Source: Clostridiales bacterium (GTDB lineage Bacteria; Bacillota; Clostridia; Lachnospirales; Lachnospiraceae). From it: a DNA stretch of 59,276 bases. Positions 17,182-26,601 of the stretch are shown here, one piece after another. The stretch is taken from positions 1 through 59,276 of the forward strand of contig DUNO01000012.1 in assembly GCA_012839295.1 (NCBI GenBank), read 5' to 3'. The position numbers and the translations under genes were made by a program. The stretch's first letter is position 1. Every line of letters begins with the position of its first letter. The notes under the pieces were generated by a model. It worked only from the letters and a program-made list of their open reading frames with translations. It made no database searches and was not told the origin of the DNA.

Positions 17182-18654
17182 TTAGGCCAGCAGCTTTACG
17201 CCCTTCTCTGTCTGCAGGTCAACTTCCTTCTCTATCTTATCCAGCAGTGCAAATATTTTCTCCGACAGCTGTTCAGCCTCCCGGTAATGGGTCTTTGCAT
17301 CAGCGCTGCGGGATTCCTTGATGGCGTCAATTGTCTCATGCCCGCAGACATGGAATTTATTATGGATCTCTTCCATGGCAGCCCAGTCGGCCTTAATGGC
17401 GGGATGCTCCATGGAAATCGTGTAATAGAAATGCCCAAAGGCACATTTTGTGCCGTTGGTCTGCAGCGGGTAGAGCTTATTCTCATCCACAATTCTCTTC
17501 AAGGTGGCCATCCAGTTCTTATGCGCCTGCCTTGCATTCTGGAGCTGCTGCTTAAACTCATCATTAGTGACAATGTGGTTGCCGCCCTTTAATGCGGCAA
17601 ATAAATTCCTGGTCACCTCGGATAAATCATCATCCAGCTTTGTGATCTGCTGTGCGAATTCTGCGCTTCGCTGGGCATCATCAAAAATGGTCTGCGTCAT
17701 GAAATTAAGCTTCTCCGCATCCTGGCTGGACATATCCATGGCGGAATTGATCTCGTTGGTGGAATTCTTTACGCCGGCCATCTTTGCATTCACCGTATGT
17801 ACATCCTCAATGGTCTTGCTCAGCAATTCCATATTGCTCATCATAGTGGAATAGACAACTTCGATTTTACTGCTCATATTGGAGGAGGCTTCAATGGTAT
17901 TGAGCATGCTCTCCCTTCCATTAACGGCAGCTGTTTTAATGCTGGACATGAAACCGCTCATGCCGTCCAGGCTCTTTTTGGTATTGTCGGCAAGCTTCCT
18001 TATCTCGGAAGCGACAACGGCAAAGCCTTTACCGTTCTCACCGGCCTTTGCGGCTTCAATGGAGGCATTGAGGGATAACAGGTTGGTCTGCTCTGCAATA
18101 TTAGCCACGCTGCTGACGATCTCATTCACCTTGTTGGTCAGCTCCACCAGCTCTTCTATCCTGGAGCTCATGACCGCGGAATTCTCCATGACATTTTCCT
18201 TGAGGCTGTTGATCTCGGATAGCTTCCGGATGCTGTCATTATTACTTTCCAGGAGCCTTTCCGAGGATTCGGCAAGCCTTTCCAGGGTTGTGGTGGTATC
18301 CTGGACAGCCTCCGATACCTCAAACATACTCGCAGTGGTCTCCTCTACAATGGCGAGGTTGGATTCACTAAGCTCAGCGATTTCCCTGGAAAAATCCGTT
18401 AAATCATAAGAGATATGTGACATATTGACATCAAAGCTGCTCATCAGCGTAGCGATGTTAAGCAGCTCCTTTGCTGAAATAGCAACGGTTTCTTCATTCT
18501 TAAAGAATCTGTCGAATAAGTCGTACACGGTTTGGTGCAAATCGTAATTAATCCGGGGCGGCGGTGTGGCCTCCCTGCCCTCCATCTTATTGCTTACGTA
18601 AGTAACAATACAGCGGGCTTCCTCGCAATCACCTGTTTTCTTGATAAATAGCAT
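17182..18654 (-). CDS. Soluble methyl-accepting chemotaxis protein with C-terminal CZB zinc-binding domain
   Basis: The 490-residue protein has no membrane segment. Residues ~80-340 form the long coiled-coil MCP signalling domain, including the hairpin tip around [20 protein letters not shown] and [13 protein letters not shown]. The C-terminal ~130 residues match the chemoreceptor zinc-binding fold: [14 protein letters not shown] and [10 protein letters not shown] supply the His/Cys ligands. CZB receptors sense zinc or its oxidation by hypochlorous acid, but the signal here is not known. Start chosen at the ATG with AGGAGG 6 bases upstream (18661-18666); the open frame reaches 18696 but has no better site. 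No chemotaxis kinase or flagellar genes are nearby. Confidence 0.88.
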   Translation of the reverse strand: MLFIKKTGDCEEARCIVTYVSNKMEGREATPPPRINYDLHQTVYDLFDRFFKNEETVAISAKELLNIATLMSSFDVNMSHISYDLTDFSREIAELSESNLAIVEETTASMFEVSEAVQDTTTTLERLAESSERLLESNNDSIRKLSEINSLKENVMENSAVMSSRIEELVELTNKVNEIVSSVANIAEQTNLLSLNASIEAAKAGENGKGFAVVASEIRKLADNTKKSLDGMSGFMSSIKTAAVNGRESMLNTIEASSNMSSKIEVVYSTMMSNMELLSKTIEDVHTVNAKMAGVKNSTNEINSAMDMSSQDAEKLNFMTQTIFDDAQRSAEFAQQITKLDDDLSEVTRNLFAALKGGNHIVTNDEFKQQLQNARQAHKNWMATLKRIVDENKLYPLQTNGTKCAFGHFYYTISMEHPAIKADWAAMEEIHNKFHVCGHETIDAIKESRSADAKTHYREAEQLSEKIFALLDKIEKEVDLQTEKGVKLLA

Positions 18655-18874
18655 GCTAGACCTCCTATCATTTGTCCTTTGTATGGTGATATTCATAAAT
18701 TATGTGTTGTAAAAAATAAATCAAATATATACCAGTATACTATTATATTACTACATCTTTTTGCGAATTACCATATGCTTTGGCGAGAAAGGGCGAAAAA
18801 TGTTTTAGAAATATCCCAACGTAAAAATTATAAAAACTGGCCTCCAAGGGGAAACGTTAAGTGAAAACAAAGAC

Positions 18875-18903
18875 TTGTATAATATGCTGTTTCAGGGTAT
18901 AAT
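18875..18903 (+). promoter_or_regulatory. Promoter of the putP gene
   Basis: TTGTAT (18875-18880) and TATAAT (18898-18903) are 17 bases apart, about 40 bases before the putP start codon. Confidence 0.7.
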
Positions 18904-18945
18904 TATACAAAAAGTGTGTTTTAGCACTATAACTGGGAGGGGTTT

Positions 18946-20502
18946 ATGAGTAATATACAGATTTTGGTTGTTATGTGTTTATACATGGCATTTGTTATTG
19001 GTATTGGATTATATTTTGCAAAGCGTGCCAATCAAAATTCCGAGAATTATTTTCTTGGAGGAAGATCATTAGGTCCATGGGTTGCGGCGATGAGTGCAGA
19101 GGCATCTGATATGAGCGGATGGCTTTTGATGGGATTACCGGGAGTCGCTTATTTTACTGGTCTGAGTGATGCTTTCTGGACTGCAATTGGGTTATTGTTA
19201 GGAACTTATATCAATTGGCGAATCGTTGCGCAAAGACTTCACTCCTACTCTATTATTGCGGGTGACTCTATTACCATACCGGAATTTTTCAGTAACCGTT
19301 TTAAAGAAAAGAATAAGATAATTATGACCATTGCTGCCTTGTTCATATTTGTATTCTTTACAATTTACGCTTCCAGTTGTTTTGTGACTGTTGGCAAGCT
19401 GTTTAATACGTTGTTTGGAATCCCATATCATATCATGATGATCGCAGGAGCCTTATTCGTTATTATTTACACATTTTTGGGTGGATTCCTGGCTGAAAGT
19501 GCTTCCGATTTTATGCAGGCGATTGTGATGATCATTGCGCTCATTGTAGTATTGGTTACCGGCATTGTGTATGCAGGGGGGCTTGGAGCGGTTTTGGACA
19601 ATCTGCAGGAAATACCAGGATTTTTAAGCTTTTTCGGTATAGCTGCTCCTGAGATGAAGGAGGGCTTACAACAAATCTCACAAAGCGGAGAACCATTGTT
19701 TGGAGAAATGGGAGCTTACGGTCTTTTAACGATTATATCAACAATGTCCTGGGGGCTTGGATATTTTGGTATGCCTCAGGTTTTATTAAGATTTATGGCA
19801 ATCAGAAAGCATGATGAATTAAAGCAGTCCAGAAGAATAGCAACGGTATGGTGTGCAATCTCCTTGTTTGCAGCAGTTGCCATTGGTTTAGTTGGAAGAG
19901 CGGCTTTTCCGGTGGAGCATCTTTCCTCCGGGTCAGCTGAAAAAGTTTTTATTACCCTATCAACAAACCTATTACCAACCGTGCTGGCGGGCTTGGCTAT
20001 GGCAGGCATACTAGCAGCTACAATAAGCTCATCGGACTCCTATCTGTTAATTGCTTCTTCTGCTATGTCAAAGAATATTTTTCAGGGATTATTTAAAAGA
20101 AATGCTACGGATAAGCAGGTTATGATTGCTTCGAAAATCATTCTTCTTGTTATTAGCTTCATGGGAGTAATAATAGCTATGGATGAAAACAGTGTTATTT
20201 TTACTGTTGTATCCTTTGCTTGGGCAGGGTTCGGTGCAACCTTTGGACCGCTGATGCTTTTCTCCCTGTTCTGGAAACGAACAACCAGGGAAGGGGCAAT
20301 TGCAGGTATGCTTGGGGGTGGTATCATGGTATTTTTCTGGAAATTGGTGCTCAAACCTATGGGAGGAATTCTTGGTCTATATGAGCTTTTACCGGCTTTC
20401 CTATTCTCCTGCCTTATCATTGTAATTGTTTCTCTGCTAACGCAGGAGCCAGAGGAAGAAATACAGAAGGAATTTATACTTGCCAAGGACTACCAGGAAT
20501 AG
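18946..20502 (+). CDS. putP: Sodium/proline symporter
   Basis: The 518-residue protein has about 13 membrane segments and PutP signatures: ENYFLGGRSLGPWVAAMSAE and ASDMSGWLLMGLPG early, and SSSDSYLLIASS later, which includes Ser residues of the second sodium site. The solute:sodium symporter family has several substrates, but these blocks and the length fit PutP (about 500 residues). ATG start with GGGAGGGG 6 bases upstream. It stands alone with its own promoter and a terminator at 20619, so it is probably a monocistronic proline uptake gene. Confidence 0.88.
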   Translation: MSNIQILVVMCLYMAFVIGIGLYFAKRANQNSENYFLGGRSLGPWVAAMSAEASDMSGWLLMGLPGVAYFTGLSDAFWTAIGLLLGTYINWRIVAQRLHSYSIIAGDSITIPEFFSNRFKEKNKIIMTIAALFIFVFFTIYASSCFVTVGKLFNTLFGIPYHIMMIAGALFVIIYTFLGGFLAESASDFMQAIVMIIALIVVLVTGIVYAGGLGAVLDNLQEIPGFLSFFGIAAPEMKEGLQQISQSGEPLFGEMGAYGLLTIISTMSWGLGYFGMPQVLLRFMAIRKHDELKQSRRIATVWCAISLFAAVAIGLVGRAAFPVEHLSSGSAEKVFITLSTNLLPTVLAGLAMAGILAATISSSDSYLLIASSAMSKNIFQGLFKRNATDKQVMIASKIILLVISFMGVIIAMDENSVIFTVVSFAWAGFGATFGPLMLFSLFWKRTTREGAIAGMLGGGIMVFFWKLVLKPMGGILGLYELLPAFLFSCLIIVIVSLLTQEPEEEIQKEFILAKDYQE

Positions 20503-20618
20503 ATAAAAGGTTGTTATAATACGGGAATTCTTCAATACTCCAGGGGCTTTACAATGCTTCGGTTTATAACCTGCTGATGAAAACGATGAAGCCATCTTTA
20601 AGATTATATTTAAAAATG

Positions 20619-20650
20619 AGGCAAGCTCTTAAAGGGGCTTGCCCCTTTTT
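20619..20650 (+). terminator. Rho-independent terminator after putP
   Basis: GGCAAGC (20620-20626) pairs perfectly with GCTTGCC (20637-20643), followed by CCTTTTTG. Confidence 0.85.
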
Positions 20651-20668
20651 GCCCGAATGCGTTATAAT
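20639..20668 (+). promoter_or_regulatory. Possible promoter of the aldo/keto reductase gene
   Basis: TATAAT at 20663-20668 is preceded, with an 18-base spacer, by TTGCCC at 20639-20644. The -35 box overlaps the putP terminator stem. Confidence 0.4.
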
Positions 20669-20756
20669 TAGTATAGCGCCTCATTGATAGGATAATAATC
20701 AGCGAATAGGGGCCCTAATAAAATGAAGCAGATAGAGCTATGAAGGAGAGGATATT

Positions 20757-21875
20757 ATGTCAGGTACTTTGGGAAAAGATATTAAGAAATTAGGCTTTGG
20801 GTTAATGCGGCTGCCTATGGATGGAAAGGAAATCGACATTAAGCAGGTGGAACAGATGGTAGACCGCTTTATGGAGGAGGGCTTTACTTATTTTGATACA
20901 GCATATGTTTACCACAATGGTCTATCCGAGGTTGTTGCCGGGCAGGCACTGGTAAAGAGGTATCCAAGGGAGTCCTTCCAGCTGGCGACGAAGATGCCCC
21001 TTTGGGCAATTAAAAAGCCGGAGGATCTGCAGACAATCTTTGATACCCAGCTGGAGCGTACCGGCGCAGGATATTTTGATTATTATTTACTGCATTCCAT
21101 GGACAAGCAAAAGGCAGAGGATGCTGAAAAAATGGGCGTCTGGGAATTCGGGCTGAAAATGAAGGAAAAGGGTCTTGTCAAGCATCTGGGATTCTCCTTC
21201 CATGATACAGCAGATGCCCTTGAGGATATCCTGGCAAAGCATCCGGAAGCGGAATTCGTACAGCTGCAGATCAACTACGCTGATTGGGACAGTGAGGAAA
21301 TACAATCCGGGCTCTGCTATGAGGTTGCCAGGAAGCACAATAAGCCCATCATCATTATGGAGCCGGTGAAGGGCGGTGCGCTGGCCGGTATGAGGCCGGA
21401 GCTGCAGGAGATGTTCAAAAAGGAAGAGCCAGATATGTCAATTGCATCCTGGGCAGTACGTTATGCAGCCTCCCTGGAAGGGGTCATTATGGTGCTGAGC
21501 GGTATGTCCAACCGGGAGCAGATGGAGGATAACCTGAGCTATATGAAGAATTTCAAGCCCCTCCAGGAGAAGGACCGTGGGGTAATCAGGAAGGTAGTGG
21601 AGGAGCTGAATAAGGTAGAGACCATTCCCTGTACCGGATGTAAATACTGTGTGGATGACTGTCCACAGCAGATCCATATTCCCGATATCTTTAACTGTGT
21701 GAATAACTACAGGATTTACCAGAACCTTGCAAGTGCCCGGGGAAGCTATCTGTGGACGACCGGTGACAGCGGGAAGGCTGATGCCTGTATCGAATGCGGC
21801 TCCTGTGAAAGCCATTGCCCCCAGCATATCAAAATTATTGACAGCTTAAAGGAAGCGGCGGTCCTATTCAAATAA
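20757..21875 (+). CDS. Aldo/keto reductase with C-terminal 2[4Fe-4S] ferredoxin domain
   Basis: The 372-residue protein has an aldo/keto reductase barrel (GFGLMRLPM; FDTAYVYHNG with the catalytic Asp/Tyr; YYLLHSMD with the catalytic His) over residues ~8-280. A ferredoxin-like tail follows, with two cysteine clusters: CTGCKYCVDDCP and CIECGSCESHCP. Such fused proteins are common in anaerobic Clostridia and are expected to move electrons between NAD(P)H or ferredoxin and a small carbonyl compound; the substrate is not known. AAGGAGAGG lies 8 bases before the ATG. The gene appears to be alone, with the long hairpin E2 right after it. Confidence 0.9.
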   Translation: MSGTLGKDIKKLGFGLMRLPMDGKEIDIKQVEQMVDRFMEEGFTYFDTAYVYHNGLSEVVAGQALVKRYPRESFQLATKMPLWAIKKPEDLQTIFDTQLERTGAGYFDYYLLHSMDKQKAEDAEKMGVWEFGLKMKEKGLVKHLGFSFHDTADALEDILAKHPEAEFVQLQINYADWDSEEIQSGLCYEVARKHNKPIIIMEPVKGGALAGMRPELQEMFKKEEPDMSIASWAVRYAASLEGVIMVLSGMSNREQMEDNLSYMKNFKPLQEKDRGVIRKVVEELNKVETIPCTGCKYCVDDCPQQIHIPDIFNCVNNYRIYQNLASARGSYLWTTGDSGKADACIECGSCESHCPQHIKIIDSLKEAAVLFK

Positions 21876-21894
21876 ATAGCCCGTTAATTATTGG

Positions 21895-21999
21895 AAAAGG
21901 GTGCTGAGAAAAGGAAAAGACATACCCTATGGTGCAGGTATCAGAGGATATATTGCATTATAGGGTATGGTTTTTTCCTTTTTGCGGTACCCTTTTTTT
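21895..21999. repeat. Long hairpin element E2 with terminal T-run (related to E1)
   Basis: AAGGGT (21897-21902) pairs with ACCCTT (21989-21994), AAAAGGAAAA pairs with the TTTTCC/TTTT segment, and CATACCCTA (21921-21929) pairs with TAGGGTATG (21961-21969). A run of seven T closes it, so on the plus strand it should terminate the aldo/keto reductase transcript. The remainder of the gap to 22226 shows no other clear structure. Confidence 0.72.
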
Positions 22000-22226
22000 A
22001 TCATAGGATAAAATTTATAATCTGTTCCCGTGAGATTATCCTCCCACGAATACAAATAACAGAAAAATATTGTGAGATACAATAAAAGACATCTGACGAA
22101 TATGGAGCCATCAATAGAAGATGCCGCATTGGAGGTATTTTGGTGATTTAAATTCTATAAAAATTGTGCAATATGTATATGAAACATCTATATATCATGT
22201 CAAATAGTAGAAACCATTGTAACAAC

Positions 22227-22255
22227 TTGCTAAGAAACTAAGGAATAGATATAAT
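22227..22255 (+). promoter_or_regulatory. Promoter of the sugar-acid operon
   Basis: TTGCTA (22227-22232) and TATAAT (22250-22255) are 17 bases apart, about 80 bases before the first gene of the operon. Confidence 0.7.
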
Positions 22256-22287
22256 AAAACTTGTTAAAAAGCAAATCATATGATGAG

Positions 22288-22309
22288 ATATTCCAGTACG
22301 TACGAATAT
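22288..22309 (+). promoter_or_regulatory. Imperfect palindrome, candidate operator of the FadR/GntR-type regulator
   Basis: ATATTC and GAATAT flank a GTACGTAC core, one base off full symmetry. It lies downstream of the promoter at 22227 and before the ribosome site. Binding by the regulator encoded at 26602 is only an inference from position. Confidence 0.35.
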
Positions 22310-22334
22310 TAAAAAGAAAGGAGACGATAAGCAG

Positions 22335-23417
22335 ATGAATAAGTTAAAAACGGCTATTATCGGATGCGGTAAGGTTGGTGACTTTCATGCGAAAGCCTAT
22401 GCCAAAATTGAAAACAGCGAGTTTACTGCTGTTTGTGACAACAATATAGAAAGAGCCAGGGCATTGGCAGAAAGATACGGTGTAAAGGCATATTCAGACG
22501 TCGAAGAAATGATCACAAAAGAGAAAATAGATATTGTTAGTATTTGCACCCCTCACCCCCTTCATGCCAACCCGGCAGTAGCTGCCGCAAATTGCGGATG
22601 TAATGTCCTTGTTGAAAAGCCATTGGCATCATCCTTAGAGGATTGCGACAGAATTATTGAGGCAGGCGACCGGAACCATGTTCAGATCGGCACTATGGTA
22701 CAAAGGCGGTTTTACAGGCCTGCCATGAGAATCCGTAAAGCGATTGATGAAGGTAAGCTCGGAAAGCCGGTATTGGGTATGGTAACTATGCTTGGTTGGA
22801 GGGACAAAAACTATTATGACAGCGACCCATGGAGAGGAACCTGGGATGGTGAGGGCGGAGGTGTTATGGTAAATCAGGCTCCCCACCAGATTGATCTATT
22901 ACAATGGTACATGGGAGAGGTAGATGAGATTTATGGTATCTGGAAAAATCTTAATCATCCATACATAGAAGTAGAAGATACGGCGGTTGCCGTTATAAAA
23001 TTTAAGAATGGCGGAATCGGCAATATTGTTGTTTCCAACAGCCAGAACCCGGCGCTCCATGGTAAAGTCCATATTTTCGGTGAAAATGGCGCATCTGTCG
23101 GAGTGCAGACAGATGGCGGGCAAATGTTTGTGGCTGGAATGTCAACTATAACAGAAGCCCCCTATAATGACATCTGGACAGTTCCCGGAGAGGAAGACAT
23201 GCAGGCTGTCTGGAAAAAGGAGGATACGGACTTTTTTAATAGTGTGGACTCCATGTATTATTACCATCAGCAGCAAATTGAAGATTTTGTAAGTGCAGTA
23301 GCTAACGGGACAAAGCCTTTGGTAGATGCGTTGGAAGGAAGAAGGACCGTAGAAATCTATACCGGTATTTACAGGGCTACTGAAACCAACCAAGTAATTA
23401 AATTTCCGTTAAAATAA
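22335..23417 (+). CDS. Gfo/Idh/MocA-family NAD(P)-dependent dehydrogenase
   Basis: The 360-residue protein begins with a Rossmann motif (AIIGCGKVGDFHAKA) and has the family's CTPHPLHANPA and VEKPLASS, whose lysine is catalytic, followed by HQIDLLQWYMG with the catalytic His. Members oxidise or reduce sugars, inositols or sugar acids. First gene of a run with 10-14 bp gaps to the isomerase and permease; the context (sugar-acid permease, dehydratase) suggests oxidation of an aldose, uronate or cyclitol. AAAGGAGA lies 10 bases before the ATG. Confidence 0.9.
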   Translation: MNKLKTAIIGCGKVGDFHAKAYAKIENSEFTAVCDNNIERARALAERYGVKAYSDVEEMITKEKIDIVSICTPHPLHANPAVAAANCGCNVLVEKPLASSLEDCDRIIEAGDRNHVQIGTMVQRRFYRPAMRIRKAIDEGKLGKPVLGMVTMLGWRDKNYYDSDPWRGTWDGEGGGVMVNQAPHQIDLLQWYMGEVDEIYGIWKNLNHPYIEVEDTAVAVIKFKNGGIGNIVVSNSQNPALHGKVHIFGENGASVGVQTDGGQMFVAGMSTITEAPYNDIWTVPGEEDMQAVWKKEDTDFFNSVDSMYYYHQQQIEDFVSAVANGTKPLVDALEGRRTVEIYTGIYRATETNQVIKFPLK

Positions 23418-23427
23418 GGAGCGGCAT

Positions 23428-24300
23428 ATGAAATTGTCTTATAACGAAGCAACAGCAAAAGGCTGCTCAAATCTTTTAACAGACCTGAAGCTGTGTGAAA
23501 AGGCCGGATTTGACTATATTGAAATTCGGCTGGATATGCTGGCAGAATATTTAAAGGAGCATACGGTAGAAGAATTAACAGAGTTTTTTAAAAACAGCAG
23601 AATAAAGCCTCACGCCATGAATGCCCTTTATTTGTATCCGGAGTTCCTAAGTGACAAGGATGATTTGGAGAAGCAAAAGGCGCTCATGGAAGAGTTTTTA
23701 TTGGGCTGTGAAGTAAGTAAAGCCATTGGCAATCATTATTTTATCATTGTGCCCCCTTTACAGAGAGACCCGTTGGGAGGGCCTTTTATTGGGGATGCAG
23801 AAAAGACTTTTACAGACTGTGTAAGGATGTTAACTAAATTAAGTGATATTGCTAAAGGCTATGATATGAAGCTATGCTTTGAGCTGGTGGGCTTTGACAG
23901 GAGCAGCGTTAGAAGTATTTATGAGGCTGACAGGATTGTAAGGGCTGTAAACAGGGAAAATGTAGGCTTTGTGTTTGACTCCTACAATATTTACCTCAAT
24001 GGGAGGAAAAATGAGTTCAGTGAATTACAAACAGTGGCGCCGGAAAAGATTTTTGCGGTTCATCTTATGAGTGGTTTGGAAGTCCCTGACGAACAGATGG
24101 GACAGGATAAAAGATGTTTTTGTGATAAAGGTGTTGTTGATATTGATAATTTTTTGATGAATCTTAAAAAAACCGGTTATCAAGGAATGGTGTCAGTGGA
24201 AACCTTTAATCCTGAATATTGGAGGCAAAGTCCTGAACTGGTGATTCAGGAAGCGTATCAAACGTTAGAGAAAAAACTAATAGAAAATAAGTGTATTTAG
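23428..24300 (+). CDS. Sugar phosphate isomerase/epimerase-family TIM-barrel protein
   Basis: The 290-residue protein belongs to the xylose isomerase-like TIM-barrel superfamily (AP endonuclease 2 family): FDYIEIRLDML early, CFELVGFDRS with a metal-binding Glu, FVFDSYNIYLNG with Asp, VHLMSG with His, and VSVETFNPEYW with a terminal Glu. These residues normally hold a divalent metal for ketose/aldose or epimer interconversion. It is 10 bp downstream of the dehydrogenase and 10 bp before the GntP permease, so it probably acts on the dehydrogenase's product or substrate. The exact reaction is unknown. Confidence 0.85.
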   Translation: MKLSYNEATAKGCSNLLTDLKLCEKAGFDYIEIRLDMLAEYLKEHTVEELTEFFKNSRIKPHAMNALYLYPEFLSDKDDLEKQKALMEEFLLGCEVSKAIGNHYFIIVPPLQRDPLGGPFIGDAEKTFTDCVRMLTKLSDIAKGYDMKLCFELVGFDRSSVRSIYEADRIVRAVNRENVGFVFDSYNIYLNGRKNEFSELQTVAPEKIFAVHLMSGLEVPDEQMGQDKRCFCDKGVVDIDNFLMNLKKTGYQGMVSVETFNPEYWRQSPELVIQEAYQTLEKKLIENKCI

Positions 24301-24310
24301 AAAGGGGAAC

Positions 24311-25750
24311 ATGGCAATGACACCTATGACGTTTATAATAGTACTGATTGTAGCTATTATTATACTTACAGTACTGACGTTAAAATTTAAAATGCATCCG
24401 GTTATGACACTGTTTATTACAGCAACCTTTATAGGATTAGCATCCGGTGTATCGATTACGGATACTTTTGCTGCAATTAAGAATTATTTTGGCTCGACCT
24501 TGGGAAATATAGGTATTATGATTATATTCGGAGCTGTGCTTGCATCCGGTATTTCCGATACAGGGGCGGCTTCCAGCATTGTAAACTTTTTTATCAAGCT
24601 CTTTAGGGGAAAGAGACTGGAATTAGCCCCTTCCCTTACCGGCTTTATAATGAGTATTCCGGTTTTCGGAGATATCGCCATTATTTTAAATGCCCCGATT
24701 TCGGCAATCTTAGCGAAGCGTAAAAAGATGGGTATGCAGCAGGTGGCTCCATTTGTTAACCTTGGATTAACCCTAACCCATGGCTTGGTTCCCCCGACGC
24801 CCGGAATATTGGCGGTTTCTGTAATGTTAGGTGCGGATGTAGGTACTGTAATCCTCTGGGGTCTTGTATGCAGTGTATTTTCCTTTGCAATTGGTTATCT
24901 TATTCTTTCTCCCATCTATGCAAAATGTGAATACATTGAGCCCTTGGCAGATTATACGGAAGGAATTGAAGCAGTTGAGGATAATACCTCTGTTGAGGCT
25001 CTTTTAATTAAAGAGGAGAATGCTCCTAATGCATTTGCTTCCTTCGTTCCCCTTTTATTACCGGCAGTTATGATAGCAGTTGGTTCTATCGGTAAATTAC
25101 TGACAGAGGAAGGCAGTGGTGCATATAAATTCTATACTGTTTTCGGTGACACGGTTTTAGCATTGTTCTGTGGTATTCTTGCCCTTGGGTTCCTGGTATT
25201 TGGCAGGAAGAGCAAGGTGGTATCAAAGGCCAATATTGCTACAGGAGAAGCTGAATTAACAGAAAAAAGCTCATGGACTGAAATTGTTTTTGGAAACTGG
25301 GTAGGAAGGGCATTAAAAATTGCCATCGGAGCATTATTAATTACCGCAATGGGCGGCGCAATGGGAGGTATCCTAAGAGAAAACGAAGCGATTTCCATAA
25401 TCGGAAAATCGATTGCTGATACTAATTTTCCGTCTATTTTAGTTCCGTTTTTATTGGCGGCGATTTTAATGACCGTATGTGGCTCCATGACAACTGCTTC
25501 TATGACGGCAGCGGCACTTATGGTTGAGCTTTTACCTATGCTTACAATCAGCCCTGTTGTGGCAGCACTGGCAATTGGTGCAGGTTCCATGGTTGGCTGG
25601 CACGTAAATAACAGCGGGTTCTGGATTTTTACCTCCCTTTATGGCTTTGATACAAAGCAGGGACTTAAATATTTCACAACTACGAATGCAATCGGCGGAA
25701 TACTGGCATTTGTCTGCCTGGTTCTTATTTCTTTAACAGGAATTATTTAA
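24311..25750 (+). CDS. GntP-family gluconate/sugar-acid permease
   Basis: The 479-residue membrane protein has about 12 hydrophobic segments, with conserved blocks PVFGDIAIILNAPI, GLTLTHGLVPPTPG and HVNNSGFW characteristic of the GntP:H+ symporter family. The family carries gluconate and related aldonates, but also glycerate and others. The ATG follows AAAGGGG closely; a second ATG 6 bases later is an alternative start. Placed with a FadR-type regulator and an IlvD/Edd-type dehydratase, it is probably the importer for the sugar acid used by the operon. Confidence 0.9.
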   Translation: MAMTPMTFIIVLIVAIIILTVLTLKFKMHPVMTLFITATFIGLASGVSITDTFAAIKNYFGSTLGNIGIMIIFGAVLASGISDTGAASSIVNFFIKLFRGKRLELAPSLTGFIMSIPVFGDIAIILNAPISAILAKRKKMGMQQVAPFVNLGLTLTHGLVPPTPGILAVSVMLGADVGTVILWGLVCSVFSFAIGYLILSPIYAKCEYIEPLADYTEGIEAVEDNTSVEALLIKEENAPNAFASFVPLLLPAVMIAVGSIGKLLTEEGSGAYKFYTVFGDTVLALFCGILALGFLVFGRKSKVVSKANIATGEAELTEKSSWTEIVFGNWVGRALKIAIGALLITAMGGAMGGILRENEAISIIGKSIADTNFPSILVPFLLAAILMTVCGSMTTASMTAAALMVELLPMLTISPVVAALAIGAGSMVGWHVNNSGFWIFTSLYGFDTKQGLKYFTTTNAIGGILAFVCLVLISLTGII

Positions 25751-25828
25751 TTCGGAAACACATTAAAATTATTGGGATGCTCCATATTTTTAGGACAAAA
25801 TAAGGATCAGGGAAACCAGGAGGAAGCT

Positions 25829-26599
25829 ATGATTTTTTATTTTAAGAAAAGCAGGAATGCAGCTATAATATGGAGCATCCTATTAACAGTGATAGGTTAT
25901 ATGATTTTGCCCCTACTTATCAACAATAATGCAATACCGCAGCTGGCCTATATACTTGTTCCTGTAATAGCCGTATATATTGCCTTATATATCGGAAAAG
26001 TAGTATCATATAGGAAGTATCAGGAAGTTTTGCTGCTTCTATACGGGAGTTTAGAGGTTGGAAAATTTATCTTAGAGGGTGAAAAGATGCTGCAGGCGCG
26101 GATTTCTAAAAAAGAGAAATGCCTGCTGGCATTGCATCTGTCAAATGGCTATCTGGCGGCGGGAGCTTTTGATAAGGCTAAGGACATTTTAAACCAAAAT
26201 ATGCCCCTGGCCAAACGGTTTGGCTCAAGTATGGAGTTCTCATCTAATCTCATTGCCGCTTTAATCCAGAACAATGAGATAAAGGCTGCTTCAGGTGCGA
26301 TATCTGATTTGAAGCAGACGGTCAGCACCGAGAAGAATAAAGACAGGAAATTAAGATTACAGAAGACTTTGGCATACCAGCTAGCATGTCTGGAAACGGC
26401 GAAGGGAAGTAATGGGTATCTGGATGTGCTGGAAAAAGACTACCTTAGCTCTAAATCCATTTTACATAAGATAAATGTGAGCAGATATTTGGTGGAGCTG
26501 TACCAAAGAACCGGAAAAAAAGAAAAAGGAAAGCAATTAATAGATTATGTTTTAGAACACGGTAATCAGCATTTTCTGGTAAAGAATATAGGAGTCTGA
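25829..26599 (+). CDS. Unknown membrane protein with TPR-like cytoplasmic domain
   Basis: I do not recognise a named family. From the ATG at 25829, which has AGGAGG 4 bases upstream, the 256-residue protein has two membrane segments (about residues 10-28 and 33-55) followed by ~195 mostly helical residues. These have an alternating pattern reminiscent of TPR repeats (YLAAGAFDKAKDILNQNMPL; YLVELYQRTGKKEKGKQLID). The open frame extends back to 25772 but lacks a ribosome site there. It sits between the permease and the regulator, 2 bp before the latter, so it is part of the operon; its role is unknown. Confidence 0.75.
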   Translation: MIFYFKKSRNAAIIWSILLTVIGYMILPLLINNNAIPQLAYILVPVIAVYIALYIGKVVSYRKYQEVLLLLYGSLEVGKFILEGEKMLQARISKKEKCLLALHLSNGYLAAGAFDKAKDILNQNMPLAKRFGSSMEFSSNLIAALIQNNEIKAASGAISDLKQTVSTEKNKDRKLRLQKTLAYQLACLETAKGSNGYLDVLEKDYLSSKSILHKINVSRYLVELYQRTGKKEKGKQLIDYVLEHGNQHFLVKNIGV

Positions 26600-26601
26600 A
26601 T

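Noticed and set aside
22010-22330. Possible riboswitch before the sugar-acid operon
   Set aside because: Only AT-rich sequence, one promoter and an imperfect palindrome were found; no aptamer-like conserved core could be recognised.
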